A program made the translations under genes and the position numbers. From the NCBI RefSeq assembly GCF_000517105.1, contig NZ_KI912150.1:1-63714 (forward strand): 63,714 bases of DNA, given 5' to 3'. The notes beneath the pieces were generated by a model. It had not been told where the DNA came from. It saw only the letters and a program-made list of their open reading frames with translations, and did not search any database. The stretch is from Fischerella sp. PCC 9605 (GTDB lineage: Bacteria; Cyanobacteriota; Cyanobacteriia; Cyanobacteriales; Nostocaceae). How positions within the stretch are numbered: the stretch's first letter is position 1; the number at the start of each line of letters is the position of its first letter. Below, one piece after another: positions 56,675 to 63,714 of this stretch.

Positions 56675-57037
56675 ATTAATATTTTACTTCAGATGTTGGA
56701 TAGGGAAGAAGCAGTTTGGGAGTATTTGGCTATAGACATATCATAATTTGACACATTATCTAAAAAGTTTTAGCACGTTAATGTATCAGATTCAGCAATC
56801 CGAACACTCAGAAGCAATAAATTTAATCTCTAGTTCAAAATTTAGGGAATGGGGAATAGGGGAGGGGGAGAGTGGGCGAGTGGGAGATGGGGAGATGGGG
56901 AGAAAATAATTCAAAATTCAAAATTAAGAATCTTTTTGACTTTTGAATGCGTGAATGCGTGACTTTTGACTTGTTACGCCACTAACTACTAACCACTAAC
57001 TACTAACCAATGACAAATGACAAATGACCATTGACTA
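56675..57037. repeat. intergenic region with purine-rich and heptamer repeats
   Basis: GGGGGAGAGTGGGCGAGTGGG (56863-56883, broken by single changes), GAATGCGTGAATGCGTGAC (56945-56963), ACTAACC heptamers and AATGACA units (56980-57035). The promoter of the OmpR-type gene should lie at the left end. Confidence 0.75.
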
Positions 57038-57955
57038 TTACGGCAATTCCACCGAAGTAGGTTTAGCAATATGTGGCAGACCCCAGCCTAGTTTCTCCCG
57101 CAAAACTCGAAAGAATTCTGGCGATTGTAGGCGAATGAATTTAGCACAATATTGCGATCGCTCTACGTGTACCCGATCCTCTGGCAAAACATAACACCCG
57201 CCATTACCATCAACCACCATCACTAACCGAGGAGTATTTACTGGGTAGATATTTACTGGTTCTGTATCGGGAAACACCAATGCCCTAGAAGCCAGAGAAT
57301 GAGGACAAATAGGCACTAGCTGTAATGCAGGCACACCAGGGATTACCACAGGCCCGCCAGCACTCAATGAATAAGCTGTAGAACCAGTCGGCGTAGAAAT
57401 AATCACACCATCTGCGGCAACATCGACTGGCGCGTGACGACCCACTGCAATTTCAAAATGGCACATAGAGGTCAATGGTTCTCGATGTAGCACCATTTCA
57501 TTCAAACAGAGGGCCTCCCACTGTAATGAATCTCCTCGAAACACTTTGATAGTGAGCATTGCTCGTTCTTCAATTTCATACTCACCTGCCATTAGCAGCT
57601 CTATTGCTTGGGGCAGTTGGTTAAGGTAAGCTTCCGTCAAGAACCCCATATGACCAGTATTAACTGTGAGCATGGGGATACCACAAGGAGCTACCAGGCG
57701 AGATGCTGCCAAAACTGTACCATCTCCACCCAGCACAACCGCAAACTGTGTTTCTGAGTCAAAGCCAGGAGGCGTTAGACCTTCAATCGGCGTGTGGCAT
57801 ACCGGGCTATCTGGGGTAGAGTAACCCAACATACCACCAGCGCCAGTTGTGATGCAGACATCCCAACCAGCGGCAGTGAACTTTTCTTCCAACTCAATGG
57901 CGACGCGACCTGCTATCGGTTTAACGTCGTTGTAGATAATGCCTGCTTTCGGCAC
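57038..57955 (-). CDS. nadK: NAD kinase
   Basis: A 305-aa enzyme that phosphorylates NAD to NADP. It has the catalytic [11 protein letters not shown] (GGDGT motif), the [15 protein letters not shown] loop, [11 protein letters not shown] (NE motif), and [21 protein letters not shown]. The start is a GTG at 57955, giving [15 protein letters not shown]; a TTG two codons upstream is possible, but no ATG is available. The protein carries the insertion [20 protein letters not shown] typical of cyanobacterial NAD kinases of this branch. It is 344 nt upstream of the OmpR-type regulator gene on the same strand. Confidence 0.94.
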   Translation of the reverse strand: MPKAGIIYNDVKPIAGRVAIELEEKFTAAGWDVCITTGAGGMLGYSTPDSPVCHTPIEGLTPPGFDSETQFAVVLGGDGTVLAASRLVAPCGIPMLTVNTGHMGFLTEAYLNQLPQAIELLMAGEYEIEERAMLTIKVFRGDSLQWEALCLNEMVLHREPLTSMCHFEIAVGRHAPVDVAADGVIISTPTGSTAYSLSAGGPVVIPGVPALQLVPICPHSLASRALVFPDTEPVNIYPVNTPRLVMVVDGNGGCYVLPEDRVHVERSQYCAKFIRLQSPEFFRVLREKLGWGLPHIAKPTSVELP

Positions 57956-58103
57956 ACTCAAATATCCAATCTTAAGGCGCTGCTCTTTATTATGTTAATC
58001 CTTACACATTTTGGTCAATTTAGTCATTAGTTGTTTGTTGTTTGTTGTTTGTTGTTTGTTGTCTGTTCCAAACAACCACCAACTACCAACAACCAACCAT
58101 TGA

Positions 58104-59093
58104 CTATTGACCATTGACTTTTTTAAACGGAGTCTTTTTTTCTTTCTTTTTTTTGGCTTTATTTTTTTCGTAGTCTAGCTCTTTGAGCTTCTTCATAATG
58201 CGATTGAAGTACTCTTGCAAGTAGCTTTCTAGAGTTGTGGTATCTTTTGGATCAAAGCCAAAGACTTGATATGCTGCATCCATTGAAGCATTGAGAGGTC
58301 GACCGCTTGCTAGTACTTCTGTAAATGCCAGTCTGTCTGCTACATTCCATCCCCATTGGAAGAACCGCAGCATCCGGCGCATAGTACGCAGTAAGTTTAC
58401 TGGCATCCGTGTTACTCTAGCTTCTTTTCCAGATAAGCGCTCGCACAAACTAATAATTTCCTCAGCACTCCAAGCGCGAGTACCAACCACTGGGAAAGTT
58501 CGCTTTTCGGTTTCCGGTATGCTCAATGCCCGAATGGCAAATTTAGCTATATCTTGAGTATCCATATAGGCAATAGGCGAAGACTCACCTGTCACCCAAA
58601 CTGGCTGGTTTTCCAAAATGGGAATTCCATATTGACCAATTAAGCCTTGCATAAAGCCAGCCAGCTGCAATACGGTGTAATTCAAACCGGACTCTGCCAA
58701 AAACAATTCTGTACACCGCTTGATTTCCATCAGCGGCACTTCTGGATACTTGTCAGCATCCAATATGGAAAAGAATATGAAACGCTCCACACCTGCCGCC
58801 AAACACGCTTGAATTAAGGATACCTTGCCTTCCCAGTCTACTTGTTTGATACTCAGTGAATCGGTGGGACGAGAAGTGGCCGCATCAATGACTGCGGTTA
58901 CACCTTCCAGCGCTGCTTTGAGCGTTTGGGGGTAGCACAAATCTCCCGGTACAAGTTCCGCACCCCACTCTTTGAGAAATGCGGCTTTCTTTGCACTCCG
59001 GACAAGACAACGTACTTTATACCCCTCATCGATGGCACGACGAGCCACTTGTCTTCCCAAGGTGCCAGTGGCACCGACAATTAATAATGTCAT
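58104..59093 (-). CDS. ycf39: Ycf39-like atypical short-chain dehydrogenase
   Basis: A 329-aa NmrA-like Rossmann protein: nucleotide-binding LLIVGATGTLGRQVARRA, VRCLVRSAKKAAFLKEWGAE, GVTAVIDAATSRP, FIFFSILDADKYP and LQLAGFMQGLI. Ycf39 joins HliC/HliD proteins to deliver chlorophyll and helps early photosystem II assembly. The C-terminus ends in a very Lys-rich tail (NKAKKKKEKKTPFKKVNGQ) that is unusual for the family and may bind RNA or the membrane surface. It sits 149 bp downstream of petM on the same strand. A stretch with four GTTTGTTGTTT units lies just beyond its end at 58030-58070. Confidence 0.92.
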   Translation of the reverse strand: MTLLIVGATGTLGRQVARRAIDEGYKVRCLVRSAKKAAFLKEWGAELVPGDLCYPQTLKAALEGVTAVIDAATSRPTDSLSIKQVDWEGKVSLIQACLAAGVERFIFFSILDADKYPEVPLMEIKRCTELFLAESGLNYTVLQLAGFMQGLIGQYGIPILENQPVWVTGESSPIAYMDTQDIAKFAIRALSIPETEKRTFPVVGTRAWSAEEIISLCERLSGKEARVTRMPVNLLRTMRRMLRFFQWGWNVADRLAFTEVLASGRPLNASMDAAYQVFGFDPKDTTTLESYLQEYFNRIMKKLKELDYEKNKAKKKKEKKTPFKKVNGQ

Positions 59094-59242
59094 GAGGGTT
59101 CTTTACAAAACTTAAACTTTTATGAATAAAATCTTATCAGAATCGCATGAACAAACAAAAGTTTACATTCTTTTTGAAGATGCAAACACAAGCGAGAGAC
59201 TATAAAGGAGCCTCTCGGTTTCAAAGTGCTTCTGGGAAGGAA

Positions 59243-59350
59243 TTACTCTTCTTCTGCGCCCTGAATTTTCAGTAATAAAGCGCCTAAGCCCCAGCCTACA
59301 AATATTAAGCTGAAGGATAATATCGCTGCATTGAACATTTCGCCACCCAT
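59243..59350 (-). CDS. petM: cytochrome b6f subunit 7 (PetM)
   Basis: A 35-aa single-helix subunit of the cytochrome b6f complex, below the usual gene-size cut-off. Translation: [19 protein letters not shown], then [16 protein letters not shown]. The hydrophobic helix flanked by an N-terminal GGE and C-terminal acidic tail is the PetM pattern. AAAGGAG lies 10 nt before the ATG. Upstream of ycf39 on the same strand; the two may be co-transcribed. Confidence 0.93.
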   Translation of the reverse strand: MGGEMFNAAILSFSLIFVGWGLGALLLKIQGAEEE

Positions 59351-59888
59351 TACTGTAATTCTCCTTTGCGAATTGTTTAATTAAGTTAAGTCTACCAGAG
59401 CCTTACAGAACAGCTGATAGGATGAGACTAATATGAAGTATTGTGACACAGATTCTCAGGTTAACCCTCGGGGATAAACGGAGTAAATGACAAGATATTG
59501 TAACCTTTGCAACTAAGTAAATAGCTAGGTACAAATATCACCACTGGAGTATGAGAGTTTCTTGACTCAAAAATTGACCAAAACTGCGTTTTGGTTGGAG
59601 AAAAGTTAAAGGGGAAAGGAAAATCAAAATGCTCATGGTCAAGTCCCTCAATTTATTGATGGTTATTGATGGAGAATATGAAAGATTTTTGAACAAGACA
59701 CATAGTGCAAGAAAAAGCGTCCTCGAACAGCGTCCCTAACTTTAGTTGTGGGATTTGTCGAATTTCCTTTTCCCTTTACCCCTTTCCCTTTGCCCCCAAA
59801 GGGATTTATTGTCTGGTGTCAGTTAACATTATCACATCGAGACGCTTTTGAAAGGCAAGTTAAAAGCTGGGATAAGAGAATTGCTTGT
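59351..59888. other. divergent promoter region of petM and pdxA
   Basis: No gene can be supported. The 47 in-frame codons before the pdxA start (59748-59888) include a CCCTTTACCCCTTTCCC pyrimidine repeat and are not family-like, so they belong to the leader. Confidence 0.55.
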
Positions 59889-60983
59889 ATGTCTTTATTA
59901 AATAAAAAAAATGATACTTTGCCACTGTCGCATCGTCCTCGCCTAGCATTGACGTTGGGAGATCCCGCTGGAATAGGGCCAGAAGTGATTTTAAAAGCTT
60001 TGGCAGACCCGGAGTTGAGTAAAAATTTTGATGTAACTGTTGTAGGTAGCCAGGAATTACTATTACAAAATTATACTAGAGTTCTCGTAAATGGAAATTT
60101 AGTACCTTTGGCAAATCCAGAAAACTTGTCAATTCTTGACGTGCCACTAGAAGAACAAATTAAAAGTGAAATTGTCATTGGAACGGGTAATGCAGCTAGT
60201 GGCGCAGCTAGTTTTGCTTATATCGAATGTGCGATCGCCCGAACTCAACAAGGAGAATTTGATGCCATAGTTACCGCCCCGATCGCTAAATCTGCTTGGA
60301 AGGCAGCGGGGTATGACTATCCAGGGCAAACAGAACTTTTAGCTCAAAAGTCAGGTACAGATAGATTTGGCATGTTATTCGTAGCGCGATCGCCCCATAC
60401 TGACTGGACGCTGCGAAGTTTATTAGCCACTACGCATATTCCTTTGTGTCAAGTACCGCAGGTGTTAACACCAGAATTGTTGACGAAAAAACTTGATTTA
60501 TTGGTGGAGTGTTTAGAGCAAGATTTTGGTATTGAGAATGGAAAAATTGCGATCGCGGGTTTAAATCCCCACAGTGGCGAACAGGGACAACTCGGACGTG
60601 AAGAACAAGATTGGTTAATTCCCTGGCTAAATCAAGAACGTCAAAAACGCCCGAATTGGCAGCTAGATGGCCCCATTCCGCCAGATACAATGTGGGTCAA
60701 GCCTGGTCAAGCTTGGTATGGTGGAATTGATCCTGCCAAAGCTGCTGATGCTTACCTCGCACTCTACCACGACCAAGGTTTAATTCCAGTCAAGCTAATG
60801 GCATTTGATAGAGCAGTAAATACTTCTATCGGTCTTCCCTTCATTCGTACCTCACCAGATCACGGTACAGCATTTGATATTGCTGGTAAAGGAATAGCTG
60901 ATGCAACGAGTATGAAAGCAGCAATCAAATTAGCAGCAGAGTTGGCAAGCGTGAGACTGCGAAGAAGTGGGGAGGTGGGGTGA
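59889..60983 (+). CDS. pdxA: 4-hydroxythreonine-4-phosphate dehydrogenase
   Basis: An NAD-dependent enzyme of pyridoxal phosphate synthesis, 364 aa from the ATG at 59889 (MSLLNKKND). Motifs: [42 protein letters not shown], broken for length, with metal-binding His later in [54 protein letters not shown]. All zinc ligands (two His in NPHSGE and SPDHGTA, plus the His in TELLA/YHDQG) appear present. The last few residues (RRSGEVG) run into GGGAGAGTGGGG repeats, so the natural C-terminus may have been altered. Confidence 0.93.
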   Translation: MSLLNKKNDTLPLSHRPRLALTLGDPAGIGPEVILKALADPELSKNFDVTVVGSQELLLQNYTRVLVNGNLVPLANPENLSILDVPLEEQIKSEIVIGTGNAASGAASFAYIECAIARTQQGEFDAIVTAPIAKSAWKAAGYDYPGQTELLAQKSGTDRFGMLFVARSPHTDWTLRSLLATTHIPLCQVPQVLTPELLTKKLDLLVECLEQDFGIENGKIAIAGLNPHSGEQGQLGREEQDWLIPWLNQERQKRPNWQLDGPIPPDTMWVKPGQAWYGGIDPAKAADAYLALYHDQGLIPVKLMAFDRAVNTSIGLPFIRTSPDHGTAFDIAGKGIADATSMKAAIKLAAELASVRLRRSGEVG

Positions 60984-61110
60984 TGGAGGAGTGGGAGAGT
61001 GGGGGAGTGGAAGAGTGGGGAAATAGAAGAAAGAACCAATAACAAATGACCAATGACTAATGACTAATGACTATTGACTATTGACCCTTGACCCTTGACT
61101 ATTAACTATG
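60962..61110. repeat. purine-rich and AATGACTAATG/TTGACTATTGACC arrays
   Basis: GGAGGAGTGGGAGAGTGG units (60968-61020), AATGACC/AATGACT heptamers (61043-61070) and TTGACCC/TTGACTA heptamers (61070-61105). Confidence 0.85.
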
Positions 61111-61136
61111 ATGTTTTTTAATCATCAAAATCAACG

Positions 61137-61655
61137 ATGAATAATAACAAACTTCGCAATATACTCATCGGTGCTGGAGTTGCAGCCGTTGGTGCCATTG
61201 GGACTAAAGCCGCAGTAGATTATTTCCGCAACCGTGGTAAAGAAGAAGTTGTTGATGAAAGTCAAGGCGACGCTGTAGCTACATCTCCACAAGAAGTTGC
61301 TTATGCAACCGTAGAAACTAACTCTGTGCAAGGTTTTCTGGATAAAAGCTTTGGTGAAGCTGGTCGTTATGTTCCCAACCGTCCGCCGAAGATATTTGAT
61401 TATCAAGGTAATCAATATATGGTGATTTGGGCATATGACAATAAGCAACAAAAAAATCAAATGTTGGCTTTTCTCTACACCGATGCTGGTCGGAAAATGA
61501 TTGCCAGTGTTGGATATACAAATCAGAAAACTGACTACAATCTCAACTTAGGCAGTACACCTTTTGCTGTAGAAGTAAATGGTCAGCAATTGCGTTCTGG
61601 TCAGTCAGAAACAGGCGGAACAAGTGATGTAGATTTTGTTCTAGCCGGGTCTTAA
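61137..61655 (+). CDS. hypothetical membrane-anchored protein, 172 aa
   Basis: I do not recognise a family. The N-terminal hydrophobic helix LRNILIGAGVAAVGAIGTKA (about 6-25) is probably an anchor, followed by a charged linker (NRGKEEVVDESQGD). A beta-rich domain follows with YVPNRPPKIFDYQGNQYMVI, NQMLAFLYTDAGRKMIASVG and LGSTPFAVEVNGQQL. The overall pattern suggests a small periplasmic or cytoplasmic beta domain. It is a single gene with its own well-formed terminator 32 nt after the stop codon. Confidence 0.75.
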   Translation: MNNNKLRNILIGAGVAAVGAIGTKAAVDYFRNRGKEEVVDESQGDAVATSPQEVAYATVETNSVQGFLDKSFGEAGRYVPNRPPKIFDYQGNQYMVIWAYDNKQQKNQMLAFLYTDAGRKMIASVGYTNQKTDYNLNLGSTPFAVEVNGQQLRSGQSETGGTSDVDFVLAGS

Positions 61656-61686
61656 TTAAAATTTTTTGAATTGGAAATTTGTTGTT

Positions 61687-61712
61687 AAGGTGGCTAAAAA
61701 GCCACCTTTTTT
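61687..61712 (+). terminator. rho-independent terminator
   Basis: AAGGTGGCT pairs perfectly with AGCCACCTT around an AAAA loop and is followed by TTTT. It is the clearest intrinsic terminator in the window and serves the 172-aa gene. Confidence 0.9.
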
Positions 61713-62003
61713 GATTGTTTATTAGTTTTTATGGGCTTGTCTCTTAAGAAGTAAAAAGTAAAAAGTAAAAAGAAAGACAATTTATTATGAGTGCCTTTTA
61801 ACTTTTAACTTTTAACTTGATTTGGACGTATTATTTCTCGCGCTATGCGTCTCGATTGGGAATGTTTTCCCGATCGTTCCATAAATAAATAATGGTGAAG
61901 CGTGATCATTATTCTTTTTCTTTATGAATGCCTTTTTACTTTTTAATGAGTGCTTTGTTCGGTCAATAAAATGTACCCATGAGTGCGATCGCTTAAGTTC
62001 ACT
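61713..62003. other. intergenic region with AGTAAAAA repeats
   Basis: GTAAAAAGTAAAAAGTAAAAAG units (61750-61771, broken) and TTTTAACTTTTAACTT (61797-61814). GGGAATGTTTTCCC palindrome at 61858-61871. No gene is apparent. Confidence 0.6.
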
Positions 62004-62394
62004 TTAAGATTTTTTGACTTCACACTTCGTTAGCCCTATAGTTCCTTTCACGAATTTCTCATCAAAGGTGTAGAGTTGAGTATGATGCTGACTTTGGGCT
62101 AAGTGAAAAGCATCCGCAAAATCTAAGCCAATCTCATGCCATTGCAACACTTGAGCAATTAAACTGGCATTTGTTCAGATGAACATTCAGTAAACCAAAA
62201 AGCTTTCGCAATGCTGTACATATTTCTTCTCGTTGAAATTTATATGCGAATCTTAGTACCCATTCTGTTTCGAGAATAACTATGTCTGGTATAAAAACAT
62301 CATGATTTTGGAAAATCTCTAGACTCTGTTGATACTGTAATTTATCATCTTGGGTCAATAGCCGTACAATAATATTAGTATCAACCGCGACCAT
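62004..62394 (-). pseudogene. vapC: VapC-type PIN-domain toxin, frameshifted
   Basis: The first part reads MVAVDTNIIVRLLTQDDKLQ ... IVILETEWVLRF with the PIN acidic residues D5 and E44. Near 62165-62175 the frame shifts. In the next phase the protein continues NASLIAQVLQWHEIGLDFAD, AFHLAQSQHHTQLYTFDEKF and ends KCEVKKS at 62004. The rejoined protein has all the PIN acids (DFADAF, TFDEKF) and a normal length of about 130 aa. One indel therefore inactivates it, unless recoding occurs or the read is in error. It overlaps the antitoxin gene by 14 nt. Confidence 0.8.
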
Positions 62395-62644
62395 GCCACG
62401 ATTCCTCTATACCTTGGCAGATAGCATTCTCCATATCTTCAATAGTTTTTGGCGTGCCTTGATATTTCAAACATCCTGCAACCTCATCTAAAGTAGTTTC
62501 AGGAAAAGATTTCTTTGGTTTCAAAAGAATACCATCATCCATCTCAATTATGATTAGTTCCTGACCAACTTCCCAGCCATGAGCCTTCCGTAATGGTTCA
62601 GGAATAATTACTTGCCCTTCATCGGAGACTTTTGTTATTTCCAT
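62381..62644 (-). CDS. vapB: VapB-type antitoxin (AbrB/SpoVT fold)
   Basis: An 87-aa antitoxin. The swapped-hairpin DNA-binding domain MEITKVSDEGQVIIPEPLRK followed by LIIIEMDDGILLKPK is of the AbrB type. The C-terminal toxin-binding part contains FPETTLDEVAGCLKY, typical of the partner region. It overlaps the start of the PIN gene by 14 nt, the usual toxin-antitoxin layout. With the toxin frameshifted, the pair may be decaying. Autoregulation of the operon is expected for the family. Confidence 0.88.
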   Translation of the reverse strand: MEITKVSDEGQVIIPEPLRKAHGWEVGQELIIIEMDDGILLKPKKSFPETTLDEVAGCLKYQGTPKTIEDMENAICQGIEESWHGRG

Positions 62645-62823
62645 GAGGTAAAAACTAGAAAAATAAAGATTTTGTAGGAATTATAGCTGGTTGCTTACGC
62701 CTGTATTTATTTAAACCAAAAATTGCGATCGCTTTTTTGTGGAAGTGAGTGCGATCGCGCAATCCACCCTAAACCAACAGTTAAGCGACTTCTCAACACA
62801 AATCGGGGAACTTGTTTTTCGTT
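62645..62823. other. toxin-antitoxin promoter region
   Basis: Contains two GCGATCGC/GCGATCGCG sites (62727, 62751) and no gene. The promoter of vapBC should be at the left end. Confidence 0.5.
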
Positions 62824-63117
62824 GAGTTTCAAGTTCTAAACTCAAAGTTTCTCATTTCAACCTAGGAGTTTCAAGTTCTAAACTCAAAGTTTCTCGTTTC
62901 AACCTAGGAGTTTCAAGTTCTGAACTCGAAGTTTCTCGTTTCAACCTGCGAGTTTCAAGTTCTGAACTCGAAGTTTCTCGTTTCAACCTGCGAGTTTCAA
63001 GTTCTGAACTCGGAGTTTCTCATTTAAAATCTCAAGTTTCAGGTTCTAAACTCGGAATTTCTCGTTTTATGCTTGGAGTTTGAGGTTCTGAAGCCGGAAT
63101 TTCTTGTTTCAAACTTG
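62824..63117. repeat. minisatellite: seven 42-bp tandem units
   Basis: Units start at 62824, 62866, 62908, 62950, 62992, 63034 and 63076, each beginning with a form of GAGTTTCAAGTTCTAAACTC. Each unit has internal dyad symmetry (GAGTTT...AAACTC). Units 1-5 differ by few bases; units 6 and 7 are diverged. One plus-strand frame is open through the first six units (14-residue period, GVSSSELEVSRFNL-like), but it has no start codon and TGA precedes it, so I treat it as non-coding. Confidence 0.95.
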
Positions 63118-63204
63118 AACCTATACTCTTTGAGAGCCAATCACATAATCAAACAGAACATTAACAAGCAAGCCATCTCCCCATCTCCTCATCTCCCCAC
63201 CTAC

Positions 63205-63440
63205 TTACTGCTGATACTTCCTAATTAACTCCAGCGCTTTTTGATATGACTGTGTATTTCCTTGTTGTCGAAACAGTTCAGCAGCTTTCTGCAAGTCAGC
63301 AATTCCACCTTGGTTATCTCCTGTCTCAGCACGGGCTAAACCCCGAACAATGTAGGCAAGAGCATAGTTGGAATTAATTTTGAGGGCTAAGTTGTAATCA
63401 GCGATCGCTCCTTGCTTGTCTCCCAAATCGGCGCTCGTCC
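63205..63440 (-). pseudogene. C-terminal part of a TPR protein, cut by an IS1-like element
   Basis: Reads ADLGDKQGAIADYNLALKIN, SNYALAYIVRGLARAETGDN and QGGIADLQKAAELFRQQGNT, i.e. about two tetratricopeptide units, and stops after ALELIRKYQQ at 63205. TPR arrays of this type (DLGDKQGAIADY...) mediate protein contacts and are abundant in filamentous cyanobacteria. Upstream coding sequence is interrupted at 63441 by the end of a transposable element, and the N-terminal part lies outside the window. The short chimeric frame continuing into the element is not a real gene. Confidence 0.8.
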
Positions 63441-63714
63441 GGTGCAGACAAGATGTCCACACCACAAGATTTATTCCCGTTGCTGAATGAAGGGATGATA
63501 TCATTGATGTAGGTACAATTTGATACTTCAAGTAGTGAAGTAATAATTTAAGTGAGTATCGAGCGCATTTCTTCGGTCTTAGAAGAGCATAAAGTTTTTC
63601 GGTGAAGGCGTTCAAGATAATGACGCAATCGGGTGTTTTCATTTTCCACTCGCGTCATATATGTTTGACTGAATAATTTGGTCTCCATCAGGGATAAAAC
63701 TTGGGTAAACTTTC
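63441..63714 (-). mobile_element. IS1-like element, right part, with decayed transposase
   Basis: The end begins GGTGCAGACAAGATGTCCAC, as in inverted repeats of cyanobacterial IS1 elements. On the minus strand from 63714 the translation includes VENENTRLRHYLERLHRKTL, the C-terminal signature of IS1 InsB transposases. After CSSKTEEMRSILT the frame stops at about 63553, and YSLKLLLHYLKY, the expected last helix, continues in another phase. At least one frameshift is therefore present and the element looks inactive. It runs off the window. Confidence 0.8.

Noticed and set aside
62824-63117. CRISPR array
   Set aside because: The 42-bp units are contiguous with no unique spacers and diverge gradually, so it is a minisatellite; no cas genes are present.
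63441-63642. N-terminal half of a 145-aa TPR protein
   Set aside because: This part reads IS1-like element sequence in a shifted frame and is not part of the TPR protein.

Overview
The window comes from a filamentous, probably heterocyst-forming cyanobacterium (Nostoc, Calothrix or Tolypothrix-like). The evidence is the many GCGATCGC (HIP1) octamers, photosynthesis and carbon-uptake genes (petM, petJ, ycf39, psb32, a CO2-uptake NDH-1 operon), heptanucleotide repeats in most gaps (ACTAACC- and AATGACC-type), an rnpB gene carrying such repeats, and a kdp operon with a short KdpD.

Layout. 0-11.4 kb: sppA, two small exported proteins, a NarL-type regulator, then a four-gene signalling run (PAS kinase, Rcp1-like regulator, two kinases with N-terminal receiver domains), a DUF2294 gene and a lone receiver. 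12.0-14.7 kb: the most notable locus. A Ro60/Rsr-like TROVE-vWA protein gene is preceded by three RNA elements that I read as bacterial Y RNAs. Each has a closing stem of about 10 bp, an internal loop with CCTAACA on the 5' side and ACTT on the 3' side, and an inner stem. Two of them hold a tRNA-like body, one like tRNA-Ile(GAU) and one like tRNA-Asn(GUU). The outer stems differ in sequence but keep pairing. A small 66-aa gene and a 153-aa gene with an HxxH motif are interleaved, and the Shine-Dalgarno of the Ro gene lies in a 9-bp inverted repeat. 14.9-22.4 kb: a sensory cluster with a MinD/ParA-like ATPase, two CxxCH-containing DUF3365-HAMP proteins, two HisKA_3 kinases sharing an unusual C-terminal domain, and a PhnD-like lipoprotein.

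23-33 kb: psb32, a DUF4346 protein, a COG3146 acyltransferase-like protein, a RibD-type reductase, a membrane kinase overlapping a Gfo/Idh/MocA oxidoreductase, rnc, rnpB and corA. 33.7-38.6 kb: ndhF-ndhD-CO2 hydration protein. 39-45.5 kb: petJ, a GNAT enzyme, a group 2 sigma factor, priA and a decayed FAD monooxygenase gene. 46-52.6 kb: kdpA-kdpB-kdpF-kdpC and a kinase-less kdpD. 52.7-63.7 kb: anmK, DUF2949, DUF192, an OmpR-type regulator, NAD kinase, ycf39, petM, pdxA, a small membrane protein, a vapB antitoxin with a frameshifted vapC, a 7 x 42-bp minisatellite, and a TPR gene cut by an IS1-like element at the right edge.

A second theme runs through the window: short palindromic and purine-rich repeats sit in frame inside conserved genes (priA, kdpB, anmK, the oxidoreductase, the tail of a histidine kinase), so these proteins carry repeat-encoded segments. 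All functional calls rest on reading motifs by eye; no database search was run.
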